Shown here one piece after another: positions 26,044 through 36,633 of a DNA stretch of 46,554 bases. The notes beneath the pieces were generated by a model, which saw only the letters and a program-made list of their open reading frames with translations, did not search any database and was not told the DNA's origin. Position 1 is the first letter of the stretch, and each line of letters begins with the position of its first letter. Origin of the DNA: an uncultured Candidatus Saccharibacteria bacterium (GTDB lineage: Bacteria; Patescibacteriota; Saccharimonadia; Saccharimonadales; Saccharimonadaceae). The stretch covers positions 1 through 46,554 of the forward strand of contig CAMJEK010000003.1 in assembly GCA_946404685.1 (NCBI GenBank), in the 5' to 3' direction. The position numbers were made by a program, and so were the translations under genes.

Positions 26044-29000
26044 ATGTCAAAACAAACATTTCGTTTGAGGAATAATTTTATCCTAAACATTTTGTTTTCA
26101 TGCTCTAGCGTTTCGCTAGCCCTTTTTGGTTTGCTCACCTTTGTTCCACCGTATAACCCAGAGAAACAGGCCGAGGCAGTTATAGACCCAGACCTCTATA
26201 CCATCTCTGTTAATGCTGTCTCAGACATTAGCCTCCAGGTTAATCCATCCGCCGCCGGCACTGTTGCAATGGTTGAAGACGTTATCACTAGTTCAACCAA
26301 CTCCCCGTCTGGCTACAAGCTTTATGTCTCCGTAGATGGAGATCATAACGACATTTATCTCAATGGTGATTCAAACAATGACGTGTCCGGCAAAAAGATT
26401 GCTGCAACCTCTGGCACTTTTGATTCCCCAGCAGCCCTCACTAGCGATTCATCATCCTCATGGGGTTATGCAGTTCCTGGTCTAAATAATTTTGACATCG
26501 CCTATGATCCATCCTCCCCATCTTCCTCCGCTAAGTTTGCAGCACTCCCAGTTATTGGTGAAGAACAACTCATCCACGAACACGAAGGCGTAGCTACAGA
26601 TGACACAACTAGCGTTTATTATGGCGCTAAGGTGGATTCTAATATCGCCGCAGGTCATTATGTTGCCAATGTCGTCTATACATCCATGACAGACATTTCA
26701 TCCATTACAAACGGCGAACTCACCGTCTCTCCAAACGACTTCACAGAAAACTACGATCCGGTAACCATCACAATCACGACTTCTCTTAGTACTTCCCGTG
26801 AGATTGGCACCGTAACTGCGACTGTTGGCGGAAACATCTGCGGAGATCTCGATATCGCTAATTATGACCCACTTACTGTAACTTGTACTTTACCAGCAGG
26901 CTTATCAAACTCTAGACATGATGTAATGTTAAATATACCTCGCCTTGGCAAGAGCTATGAGACCGAAGGTGGCATTAAAGTGTCCGCATCGAACCACACC
27001 TGTACTAAACAGTATCGTCTCCAAAATGCGGACGGGACTTATCCGGACGAATACACTCAAGATACTGAAGAAACAGAAACTATCGCACATGGCGAGACCT
27101 GTTCATACGCAAAGAGCGTTGATGGTTATCAAGGTCAAAACACGACTATCACCCCAGACGAAGATGTTACTTTGTCTCTCGATCTCCCAAGAAATACGTA
27201 TGAATTAACCATTCATTACAATCAATTTATCGCCTCAGTTAGTGGCGCCGGAACTTATCGCTGGGGAGAAGAGGTCTCCGTATCTGCCGTTTCGACCGGT
27301 GAAAAACCATTTAGGGGCTGGGAGCAAATGAGCGGCGAAACAAGCTCATTCGCTGACCCAACCGCAATAAGCACAACGTTTGTCATGCCAAAATCAAGTG
27401 CTGTCATTTTTGCAGATGGTGGGCGCACCTGCGACTACGATCCAGACCATACATGGACATTTGGATATACCGGAGCTCCGGAATCATTCGACGTTCCATG
27501 TGTTGGTGCCTACAAGATTGAAGCATGGGGTGCATCCGGCGGTAGCGCTTCCGCAATCGGTCACTCGATTGCTGGCGGACGTGGTGGTTATGCCGTTGGA
27601 AATTTAGTTCTGACCACTGACGATACTCTCTATATTGGTGTAGGTGGCGCTGGTGCTGGTGGGTCAACCACGGCAAGAAATGCCGCAGGTGGATGGAATG
27701 GTGGTGCAAGTGGCCACACTGAGACCCCAACCGGCTTGTGTCAAGGCGGCGGTGGTGGCGGTGGCGCAACGCACGTAGCGGTAGCAGACGGCGCTTTACC
27801 TACCCTTAGCGCATCAGATGTATTAATAGTAGCTGGCGGCGGAACTGCTGCATATGTAAAAACTGCCTATAGTGATGACGGTGAAGGTATTGATAGCTCC
27901 GCAACTGGTAAACCTGGTGGGGCTACCGTGTCACCAGTCGGAACTACTATGTCGCCAAACGGATCAACATACCGTACTGGCGGTGGATCGGGCTACGCCG
28001 GTGGAGGGGGCGGATATATAGGCGGTTCAGGAAGTGCTGGTGGAGCAAGCTACTTTGCCTCAAGCGTGAGAGAAACATCGTTTGCTGGCGGGAACTCTGT
28101 TATGCCAACTCACGACGGAACGGGAACTATGACCGGAAATAGTGGTAGCGGTTACGCCAAAATCACGTTCATTGGTGAAGCTTATCAAGTCATATTCGAC
28201 GCTAACGGCGGGAACGTCGATATCGCAAGTAAGACACTCGATCTAAACAATAATATAATGGGCGATATGCCAGTGCCTACTAAAAACGGTGAATTCTTCT
28301 GGGGCTGGTATACTGATACTACATATAAAACGCTAGTAACCACTACTTCAGTCATAAAAGAGAACATGCGCCTATACGCAAGATGGGGCGCCCAGAATAA
28401 AGACTTTGATTATCAGGGCTATGTTGAGGGTGTAAGGGTCCCTACAAGTGGTACATATAAAGTTGAATTATGGGGTGCATCCGGTGGCACCGCAAACCCA
28501 ATCGGTCACACTATTGCTGGTGGGCGCGGTGGCTATGTCACGGGAAATGTATATCTAACAGCTGGTAGTTACCTCTATATTGGTGTAGGCGGTGCTGGTG
28601 CAGGCACATCGACCACGTACAGGGATGCTGTGGGCGGATTTAACGGTGGCACAAGTGGCCACGTCGAAACCCCACTCGGTCTATGTCGAGGTGGCGGCGC
28701 TGGTGGTGGCGCAACACACATAGCAACAGCAGATGGTACTTTACCAACTCTTAGTGCATCGAATGTAATGATCGTAGCTGGTGGTGGTTCTGGTGGGTAC
28801 GGAAGAACCAACTACAGTAATGACGGTGAATACATTGAAAATAGTGTAGTCGGTGGTGCTGGCGGTGTTACCGTATCTCCAGTCGGAACCAACATTTCAG
28901 CAAGCGGCTCCTCATTCCATATCGGTGGTGAAGCGGGCTACTCTGGCGGAGGCGGCGGATATGTTGGTGGCTCCGGCAGTACTAGTGGTACGAGCTACTT

Positions 29001-29127
29001 TAGTGAATCAATTACGTCTACGTCTTCAAAATCCGGAAATGAATCTATGCCAACCCACGACGGAGCGGGAACCATGACTGGTAACTCCGGTAGTGGCTAC
29101 GCAAAACTCACCTATCTCGGTAATTAA
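26044..29127 (+). CDS. Large surface protein with duplicated glycine-rich (ALK-GR-like) domains separated by a Flg_new-type repeat
   Basis: N-terminal half paralogous to 23689 ORF; YKIEAWGASGG..GGRGGYAVGNLVL..LYIGVGGAGAG and YKVELWGASGG..GGRGGYVTGNVYL..LYIGVGGAGAG; YQVIFDANGGNVD..WGWYTDTTYKTLV..LYARWG between them. Confidence 0.82.
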   Translation: MSKQTFRLRNNFILNILFSCSSVSLALFGLLTFVPPYNPEKQAEAVIDPDLYTISVNAVSDISLQVNPSAAGTVAMVEDVITSSTNSPSGYKLYVSVDGDHNDIYLNGDSNNDVSGKKIAATSGTFDSPAALTSDSSSSWGYAVPGLNNFDIAYDPSSPSSSAKFAALPVIGEEQLIHEHEGVATDDTTSVYYGAKVDSNIAAGHYVANVVYTSMTDISSITNGELTVSPNDFTENYDPVTITITTSLSTSREIGTVTATVGGNICGDLDIANYDPLTVTCTLPAGLSNSRHDVMLNIPRLGKSYETEGGIKVSASNHTCTKQYRLQNADGTYPDEYTQDTEETETIAHGETCSYAKSVDGYQGQNTTITPDEDVTLSLDLPRNTYELTIHYNQFIASVSGAGTYRWGEEVSVSAVSTGEKPFRGWEQMSGETSSFADPTAISTTFVMPKSSAVIFADGGRTCDYDPDHTWTFGYTGAPESFDVPCVGAYKIEAWGASGGSASAIGHSIAGGRGGYAVGNLVLTTDDTLYIGVGGAGAGGSTTARNAAGGWNGGASGHTETPTGLCQGGGGGGGATHVAVADGALPTLSASDVLIVAGGGTAAYVKTAYSDDGEGIDSSATGKPGGATVSPVGTTMSPNGSTYRTGGGSGYAGGGGGYIGGSGSAGGASYFASSVRETSFAGGNSVMPTHDGTGTMTGNSGSGYAKITFIGEAYQVIFDANGGNVDIASKTLDLNNNIMGDMPVPTKNGEFFWGWYTDTTYKTLVTTTSVIKENMRLYARWGAQNKDFDYQGYVEGVRVPTSGTYKVELWGASGGTANPIGHTIAGGRGGYVTGNVYLTAGSYLYIGVGGAGAGTSTTYRDAVGGFNGGTSGHVETPLGLCRGGGAGGGATHIATADGTLPTLSASNVMIVAGGGSGGYGRTNYSNDGEYIENSVVGGAGGVTVSPVGTNISASGSSFHIGGEAGYSGGGGGYVGGSGSTSGTSYFSESITSTSSKSGNESMPTHDGAGTMTGNSGSGYAKLTYLGN

Positions 29128-29133
29128 CACCAA

Positions 29134-29163
29134 AAAATAACCCCCTCGCGGGGGTTATTTTTA
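29134..29163. terminator. Bidirectional terminator between surface protein 2 and dnaK
   Basis: AAAAAATAACCCCC-TCGC-GGGGGTTATTTTT between convergent genes. Confidence 0.9.
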
Positions 29164-29171
29164 TTTGTAGA

Positions 29172-31061
<1,890 letters not shown>

Positions 31062-31078
31062 ATTTTTTCTCCTTTTCT

Positions 31079-31105
31079 TTAGCACTCTACGCATGAGACT
31101 GCTAA
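31079..31105. promoter_or_regulatory. CIRCE element 1 (HrcA operator) in dnaK leader
   Basis: TTAGCACTC-TACGCATGA-GACTGCTAA, one mismatch to the CIRCE consensus. Confidence 0.9.
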
Positions 31106-31114
31106 TATGTCTCT

Positions 31115-31143
31115 ATTGTAGTAAACTAGCACTCATTTGTCAA
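31115..31143 (-). promoter_or_regulatory. dnaK promoter
   Basis: Minus strand TTGACA-17 nt-TACAAT. Confidence 0.85.
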
Positions 31144-31152
31144 GAGCGCTAA
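31126..31152. promoter_or_regulatory. CIRCE element 2 overlapping the dnaK -35
   Basis: CTAGCACTC-ATTTGTCAA-GAGCGCTAA, one mismatch in each arm. Confidence 0.85.
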
Positions 31153-31195
31153 AATACAAAAAATAAAGTCGCTGATTCCGTGATATAATAGAGAT

Positions 31196-32257
31196 ATGAT
31201 AGAGAGGCAAAACGATTTTAAGAAGGACCGCCTGGTTGAGCCAACCATCGCCGGCTCTGATTCTGATGAAGAAAAAATCGAAATTAGCCTCCGCCCAACC
31301 ACTTTTTCTGAATATATTGGCCAGGAACGCCTCAAAAACAACCTAAAACTCGCTATTGATGCCGTCAAAAAGCGAAACGACGGTACCACTCTCGACCATA
31401 TATTATTATATGGTCCTCCAGGTCTTGGCAAAACCACCATGGCCGGCGTTATTGCCCACGAACTCGGCGCCTCGCTCCGAGTTACTTCTGGTCCTGCTAT
31501 TGAGCGTGCCGGAGATCTCGCAAGCATTCTGACAAATCTGAAAGATGGCGACGTTCTCTTCATCGATGAGATTCATCGCCTCCGCCGTGCTGTTGAGGAA
31601 GTTTTGTATTCTGCTATGGAGGACTACAAGCTGGATATCGTTATTGGTAAAGGCCCAGCCGCGCGCAGTGTTCGTCTCGATCTTCCGAAATTCACTGTTA
31701 TTGGCGCAACCACCCGTACTGGCTCTCTTGCTGGCCCACTCCGTGATCGCTTTGGTATTATTCATCGCCTTGAGTATTATAAGCAACCAGAAATCAAAGA
31801 AATCATTAACCGCACTGCTGGAATTCTAAATACCCGCATCGACGATGCTGCAACCGAGCTTCTATCTACCCGTTCTCGCCTTACTCCGCGTATTGCTAAC
31901 CGCATCTTCAAGCGCGTTCGTGACTACGCCGACGTCAACGGTGATGGTTTTATTGATAAGGCTATCGCTGAAAAATCCCTCGAGCTTATGGAGATCGATG
32001 ATCTTGGGCTTGACCCGGCCGACCGCAACATGATGGAGTTAATGATTGAAAACTATGGTGATCGCCCAGTTGGTCTCACGACTATTGCTGCTTTGACCGG
32101 CGATGAGGCCTCCACTATCGAGGATTATTATGAGCCATACCTCTTGCAACTTGGCCTTCTCGCGCGCACTCCACGTGGCCGAATCGTAACTGAAAAAGGG
32201 AAGAATCACTTGTCAAAAGTGTCTAAAAATGATATAATTGAAAAAAGGAGTCACTAG
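31196..32257 (+). CDS. ruvB: Holliday junction helicase RuvB
   Basis: [79 protein letters not shown]. Confidence 0.97.
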   Translation: MIERQNDFKKDRLVEPTIAGSDSDEEKIEISLRPTTFSEYIGQERLKNNLKLAIDAVKKRNDGTTLDHILLYGPPGLGKTTMAGVIAHELGASLRVTSGPAIERAGDLASILTNLKDGDVLFIDEIHRLRRAVEEVLYSAMEDYKLDIVIGKGPAARSVRLDLPKFTVIGATTRTGSLAGPLRDRFGIIHRLEYYKQPEIKEIINRTAGILNTRIDDAATELLSTRSRLTPRIANRIFKRVRDYADVNGDGFIDKAIAEKSLELMEIDDLGLDPADRNMMELMIENYGDRPVGLTTIAALTGDEASTIEDYYEPYLLQLGLLARTPRGRIVTEKGKNHLSKVSKNDIIEKRSH

Positions 32258-32258
32258 T

Positions 32259-32849
32259 ATGGATGATACTCTAGCCAATATCCGCCACGAGCGCAGCAAA
32301 AAAGATTTTCCAGCTCTCAAGTTGGAAGACGGCGAATATGTTGAATATGCCTTTTCTCGTTCAAATAAGTGTTTTCTCTTAATCTGGGGTAGCGTCGCAT
32401 TTATTATTCTATCTCTTATATTTGTCTTCTTTGTCGCAAAGACTAGCATGAGTAACTTCGATAATATGGGGACAAACTTCCTTATACTTATCATCGGAAC
32501 TTTGGCCGCCGCATCAGTTGTTGGTGGTCTCATCTCCACCAAGGTTTTTAGCTGTAACAAGCTCTATATCACCAACCGCCGCGTGATTCAATATATCATG
32601 CTTTCACCTGTTGCAACCTCGAAAAATGTGATCGATCTCTCTTCGATTGAAGATGCGAGCTTCCGTCAGACCAACATCCTTCAAAAGCTTATTGGCATCG
32701 GCACCCTTCGCCTCTCAACCGTCGGCGACGAAACGACCTATACCCTCCAATACACCGACAGTATCGGTGGCGACGAGCTAAACGGCATCACAAAATTGAT
32801 CCGCACCGCCAGAAACCGCCTCAATAATAAAGTTGAAGAAGAAAACTAA
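32259..32849 (+). CDS. PH-domain (YdbS/bPH2-like) membrane protein
   Basis: Two TMs then YITNRRVIQYIMLSPVATSKNVIDLSSIEDASFRQTNILQKLIGIGTLRLST; SD AAAAGGAG before ATG 32259. Confidence 0.75.
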   Translation: MDDTLANIRHERSKKDFPALKLEDGEYVEYAFSRSNKCFLLIWGSVAFIILSLIFVFFVAKTSMSNFDNMGTNFLILIIGTLAAASVVGGLISTKVFSCNKLYITNRRVIQYIMLSPVATSKNVIDLSSIEDASFRQTNILQKLIGIGTLRLSTVGDETTYTLQYTDSIGGDELNGITKLIRTARNRLNNKVEEEN

Positions 32850-33235
32850 TTTCGATTTCTTTTAATATAGATATCTTCTTTTTCAAGAACTGCCTTTAGG
32901 GTATATTCTTTGCATTTCCCTTCAACGCAGTCTGCTGGTTCATAGAAATATGAGCTAAGTTCAGTCCCGAGATTATACCCAAGCGGATCGGTCCAGAGTG
33001 CTGGATCGATCATTTTTAGGTTATCTTCGGAGATCGATTCAGGATAATAGCCATGGCTAGGATAATAGCCTTCCTCGAGGGCATAATACATGGCGTTAAT
33101 CGCGGTTTTACGATCCTCATCACGCTCCATCGCGTCGATATTGGACTTTTGAACGAAGAATAGAATGACAAGAAGCGTTGCGAAAAAAGCAACAATTGAG
33201 ATTTCTAAAATAGTAAAACCGGATTTTCTTTTCAT
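32846..33235 (-). CDS. Type IV prepilin-like protein
   Basis: MKRKSGFTILEISIVAFFATLLVILFFV (class III signal G|FTxxE plus hydrophobic helix). Confidence 0.83.
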   Translation of the reverse strand: MKRKSGFTILEISIVAFFATLLVILFFVQKSNIDAMERDEDRKTAINAMYYALEEGYYPSHGYYPESISEDNLKMIDPALWTDPLGYNLGTELSSYFYEPADCVEGKCKEYTLKAVLEKEDIYIKRNRN

Positions 33236-33284
33236 ATCTTTATTATAACACCAAAATATGATACAATAATTATATCGTCTTTAT

Positions 33285-33361
33285 GGTACCGTAGCTCAGC
33301 TGGTTAGAGCGTGGGACTCATAAGCCCAAGGTCGGTGGTTCAAGACCACCCGGTACCACCA
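33285..33361 (+). tRNA. tRNA-Met(CAT), elongator-like
   Basis: GGTACCGTAGCTCAGCTGGTTAGAGCGTGGGACTCATAAGCCCAAGGTCGGTGGTTCAAGACCACCCGGTACCACCA; loop CTCATAA. tRNA-Ile2(CAT) not excluded. Confidence 0.92.
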
Positions 33362-33372
33362 TAGACTAAAAC

Positions 33373-33393
33373 TCGGCACCTAGCCGATTTTTT
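33373..33393 (+). terminator. Terminator downstream of tRNA-Met
   Basis: TCGGC-ACCTA-GCCGA-TTTTTT. Confidence 0.75.
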
Positions 33394-33429
33394 GTGGCAT
33401 ACCCTTGCGAGGTGCAACGCCACACAGCT

Positions 33430-33458
33430 TTGACAAATATAGATAAGTATTGTATAAT
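33430..33458 (+). promoter_or_regulatory. Consensus sigma70 promoter of the orphan cassette
   Basis: TTGACA-17 nt-TATAAT. Confidence 0.85.
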
Positions 33459-33542
33459 AATAACGCTAACCTAATAGTGGGTTAGTAAAACAGCCCATCT
33501 TGCGTATGCATCTGGGAGCACATTAAGAAAGGAGGTATTCGT

Positions 33543-33893
33543 ATGAATACCAATAAGACAGAGTACTATGACATCGTAGCTGGCCCAAACAAGGACGCAT
33601 TGTTCGACGCATGTAAGTATGCGCACAGCAAGGCAGCAAAGATTCCTATCGATTTCGAAGTTGTAATCGGCTATACACTGCCTCCGAACGAGCCAGGCAG
33701 CGCTTACATCCCGATGGATATTACCGACATCAGCATTACTTGCATCGAATACGAGGATAACTCAGGTGAGAGTTTCAATCTGAACGGGAATTGTTACGCT
33801 GACCCGGATTTTACCGGAGGAAGTAAGCCTTATAGATTCAAGGCTTATTATAATTCAAAAAAACGTATAGGCCGCATTGCTTTCGAGGAGTAA
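33543..33893 (+). CDS. Hypothetical protein (orphan cassette gene 1)
   Basis: 116 aa, strong SD AAAGGAGG before ATG; no family recognised. Confidence 0.65.
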   Translation: MNTNKTEYYDIVAGPNKDALFDACKYAHSKAAKIPIDFEVVIGYTLPPNEPGSAYIPMDITDISITCIEYEDNSGESFNLNGNCYADPDFTGGSKPYRFKAYYNSKKRIGRIAFEE

Positions 33894-33977
33894 GTCTTTC
33901 CACAATGATCCACCGCCCGGGGGGCTTCGGCCCGGGCTTGCAAAGAAGTGTACACCACGAATAAGGAGGTGGTATTA

Positions 33978-34571
33978 TTGGCAGACTTAGTTGATTTCTC
34001 ACTGAGCATTGACCAGATCTATCACAGGTGTTTAGCAGATGTAGACGATGTGCCCGAAAAGGTCAAAAGGCTCGTTACTGGTAGCCTTGAGATTGGCAAC
34101 GTAATCTATGTAAAAACAATAGAACCAGAGCCGCATGTCTTCGACAAAGGAAAGATCATGGAAATGAGCAACCATATCTGGGAGATAGTAGAATGCATGC
34201 CGAGTCAATTCAGGCATAATTACTTCGGCGCTCCATATCGCGATGCTATCCCCTATTGGATGATGCCGCTTGGTGGATTTGATTTAAATAATCCCAACGA
34301 CCATCGAAATCTCACAACCTTCGATCATCTTGTTGCTCTTGGCGTAGCATCAAGATGTATGCAGCTGCCATTCCATAAGTCAGATTGGTGGATGCTATGG
34401 GACGGATTACCTCACGTCAAAGTCGTGGGGCCGCCAAACCTCAGAAGGAGAATCAAGAATCCTGTGAGATTCATGGGGGTCGTAAAGAAAGTTCCTGGGC
34501 TTGTCCTCGCGTTACTGTGTCTTCCTCTTCTCTGTATTATATGGGGTGAAAAGCCCTCCGATATCTTCTAA
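33978..34571 (+). CDS. Hypothetical protein with C-terminal TM (orphan cassette gene 2), probable TTG start
   Basis: SD AAGGAGG 8 nt before TTG 33978 (ORF track uses GTG 33948, before the SD); C-terminal hydrophobic VPGLVLALLCLPLLCIIWG. Confidence 0.6.
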   Translation: MADLVDFSLSIDQIYHRCLADVDDVPEKVKRLVTGSLEIGNVIYVKTIEPEPHVFDKGKIMEMSNHIWEIVECMPSQFRHNYFGAPYRDAIPYWMMPLGGFDLNNPNDHRNLTTFDHLVALGVASRCMQLPFHKSDWWMLWDGLPHVKVVGPPNLRRRIKNPVRFMGVVKKVPGLVLALLCLPLLCIIWGEKPSDIF

Positions 34572-34622
34572 ACAGAGAACAAAATAAAGGACCCGAATTT
34601 TGGGCCCTTTTTTATTTCTTCC

Positions 34623-34709
34623 TGGCGGAAGGGACAGGATTCGAACCTGCGAAGCTATTAACTTGCTGGTTTTCAAGACCAGTGCCATCAACCACTCGGC
34701 CACCCTTCC
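34623..34709 (-). tRNA. tRNA-Ser(TGA), CCA encoded
   Basis: Minus strand GGAAGGGTGGCCGAGTGGTTGATGGCACTGGTCTTGAAAACCAGCAAGTTAATAGCTTCGCAGGTTCGAATCCTGTCCCTTCCGCCA; loop CTTGAAA, long variable arm. Confidence 0.95.
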
Positions 34710-34722
34710 ACGAATTATTATA

Positions 34723-35817
34723 TCATATATCAGCATCGAGGACAATGGATATGCTGTATTTTGGATAAGCCTCGTGAATTTTCTTTTTGATTTCTGCGAT
34801 CTTCTCGCGAGCACCGCGTTCCTCGAAACTAAAGATCAAATCAAACGAAATCGCCTTCTTCTCGGCATCGACATAAAATCCGTGCATCTGCTTAAGGGTA
34901 CTGTATCCTTTCAGAATCTCTTCGATAGTATCCTTGATGTCTTTAAACTCGCCATCCTCGTTCGCGGCATAAACGCCAATCGTCAGGATAATTCCAAACT
35001 CGTTATAAATCGCGGTCTCAATTTTTCGAGATAAATTATGGATCTCGCCCGTGCGCATTTCGTCGTCAATCTGGATATGGGCGCTTGCAATAATCTTGTT
35101 TGGACCATAATTATGAAGCGTCAAATCATAAACGCCCTGTACGTCATCAAACTTTTTTATACGGTTTTGAACTTTTTTCATCAGCTCCGCGTCGACGCCA
35201 GAACCAATAATGTCGCTAATCGCATCCCGTAAAATCTCGATTGCTGTTTTGATAATCACAATCGAAATCAGAATACCAATATAACCTTCAAGGCTGACAT
35301 GCCAAATAAAGCTCACTAATGCGCCGACCAAAACCGAGGACGAAAGTGCAGCATCTGAAATTGCATCAATGCCACTAGCCTTCAGGCTACTAGAATTAAG
35401 TTCTTTGCCACGCTTCAAAACAAAACGTCCAAAGAAAAGTTTCACGAGCACCGTAGCGCCAATGATAACAAGGGAAATAACAGAATAATCTGCGTCGCCC
35501 GGGTTGATAATCTTATCGATTGATTCTTTGACTGCCGTTACACCTGCGGCAAGCACGATGAGAGAAACGATAAGAGCAGAAAAATACTCAATGCGGCCAT
35601 AGCCGAATGGGTGTTTTTTGTCTGGTCTTTTCTGAGATAGGAAAACACCAAGAATCGTCACGATCGACGACAATGCGTCGGTAAAGTTGTTTACGGCATC
35701 AAGCACCACAGCCACGGAGCCACTCAGGATCCCAACGGTCGCTTTTGTTGCCACCAAAATCAGATTAACGATGATTCCGATAATACTAATTTTGACGATA
35801 CTTTTGCTACGATTCAT
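34723..35817 (-). CDS. Cation diffusion facilitator transporter
   Basis: SGSVAVVLDAVNNFTDALSSIVTILGVFLSQKRPDKKHPFGYGRIEYFSALIVS; C-terminal cytoplasmic domain. Confidence 0.92.
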   Translation of the reverse strand: MNRSKSIVKISIIGIIVNLILVATKATVGILSGSVAVVLDAVNNFTDALSSIVTILGVFLSQKRPDKKHPFGYGRIEYFSALIVSLIVLAAGVTAVKESIDKIINPGDADYSVISLVIIGATVLVKLFFGRFVLKRGKELNSSSLKASGIDAISDAALSSSVLVGALVSFIWHVSLEGYIGILISIVIIKTAIEILRDAISDIIGSGVDAELMKKVQNRIKKFDDVQGVYDLTLHNYGPNKIIASAHIQIDDEMRTGEIHNLSRKIETAIYNEFGIILTIGVYAANEDGEFKDIKDTIEEILKGYSTLKQMHGFYVDAEKKAISFDLIFSFEERGAREKIAEIKKKIHEAYPKYSISIVLDADI

Positions 35818-35818
35818 T

Positions 35819-36520
35819 TTATTCTGCGTTCGTATAAACAGCCACCACGTCGTCTAGGTCATCAACGGCATCGAGCAACTTCTCGAGCTTCTCGGCATCG
35901 TCGCCCTCGACTGGAACATAATTGTTAGGAACATATTTGAGTTCGGCGGAAGTAACAGTGAGGCCTGCCTCGATTAGGGCAGCACGAACCTTCATAAGAT
36001 CAGATGCGGCAGTAAAGATTTCGATACCATCTTCTTCTTCGGATGCATCTTCAGCGCCTGCATCAAGTGCAGTCATGAGCGCATCTTCACCCTTCTCGGA
36101 AATCATGATTACACCTTTGCGGGAGAATTGGAACATGACAGAGCCTGGATCAGCCATGCGGCCGCCATTTTTATCAAGTGTATGGCGGACTTCTGGCATG
36201 GTGCGGTTTTTGTTATCGGTTGCAATTTCGATCACGATGCCAACCCCGCCTGGGCCATACGCTTCGTAAACTTCTTCGATGAGTGCAGCAGCAGACTTAT
36301 CAGCCACGCGAGCGATTGCGCGTTCGATGTTAGCTTTTGGCATATTAGCAAGGCGAGCTTTTTCAAGCACCATTGCGAGTGATGGGTTCATGGCTGGATC
36401 GGTGCCGGCGCGAGCCGCGATCGCAATCTGGTTGCCAATCTTGGTGAACAAAGCACCACGCTTTGCGTCAACGACGGCTTTCTGACGTTTTGTGGTCTCC
36501 CACTTACTGTGTCCTGACAT
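35819..36520 (-). CDS. yebC: YebC/PmpR-family protein
   Basis: MSGHSKWETTKRQKAVVDAKRGALFTKIGNQI; YEAYGPGGVGIVIEIATDNKNRT. Confidence 0.95.
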   Translation of the reverse strand: MSGHSKWETTKRQKAVVDAKRGALFTKIGNQIAIAARAGTDPAMNPSLAMVLEKARLANMPKANIERAIARVADKSAAALIEEVYEAYGPGGVGIVIEIATDNKNRTMPEVRHTLDKNGGRMADPGSVMFQFSRKGVIMISEKGEDALMTALDAGAEDASEEEDGIEIFTAASDLMKVRAALIEAGLTVTSAELKYVPNNYVPVEGDDAEKLEKLLDAVDDLDDVVAVYTNAE

Positions 36521-36593
36521 ATTATTTTCTCCAAAAAAATGTATTAAAAACTTACAATTATTTTAACATATTTCCGATGATTAGCCAACAGAA

Positions 36594-36613
36594 AAGCCCC
36601 CTAAAAGGGGGCT
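36594..36613. terminator. Terminator between hppA and yebC
   Basis: AAGCCCCC-TAAAA-GGGGGCTT. Confidence 0.8.
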
Positions 36614-36633
36614 TCTGAAAAAAGTACGATAGA

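Noticed and set aside
34587-34615. AAGGACCC-GAATTTT-GGGCCCTTTTTT as a terminator of the orphan cassette
   Set aside because: Stem contains an A/C mismatch; plausible but too weak to list as a firm feature.
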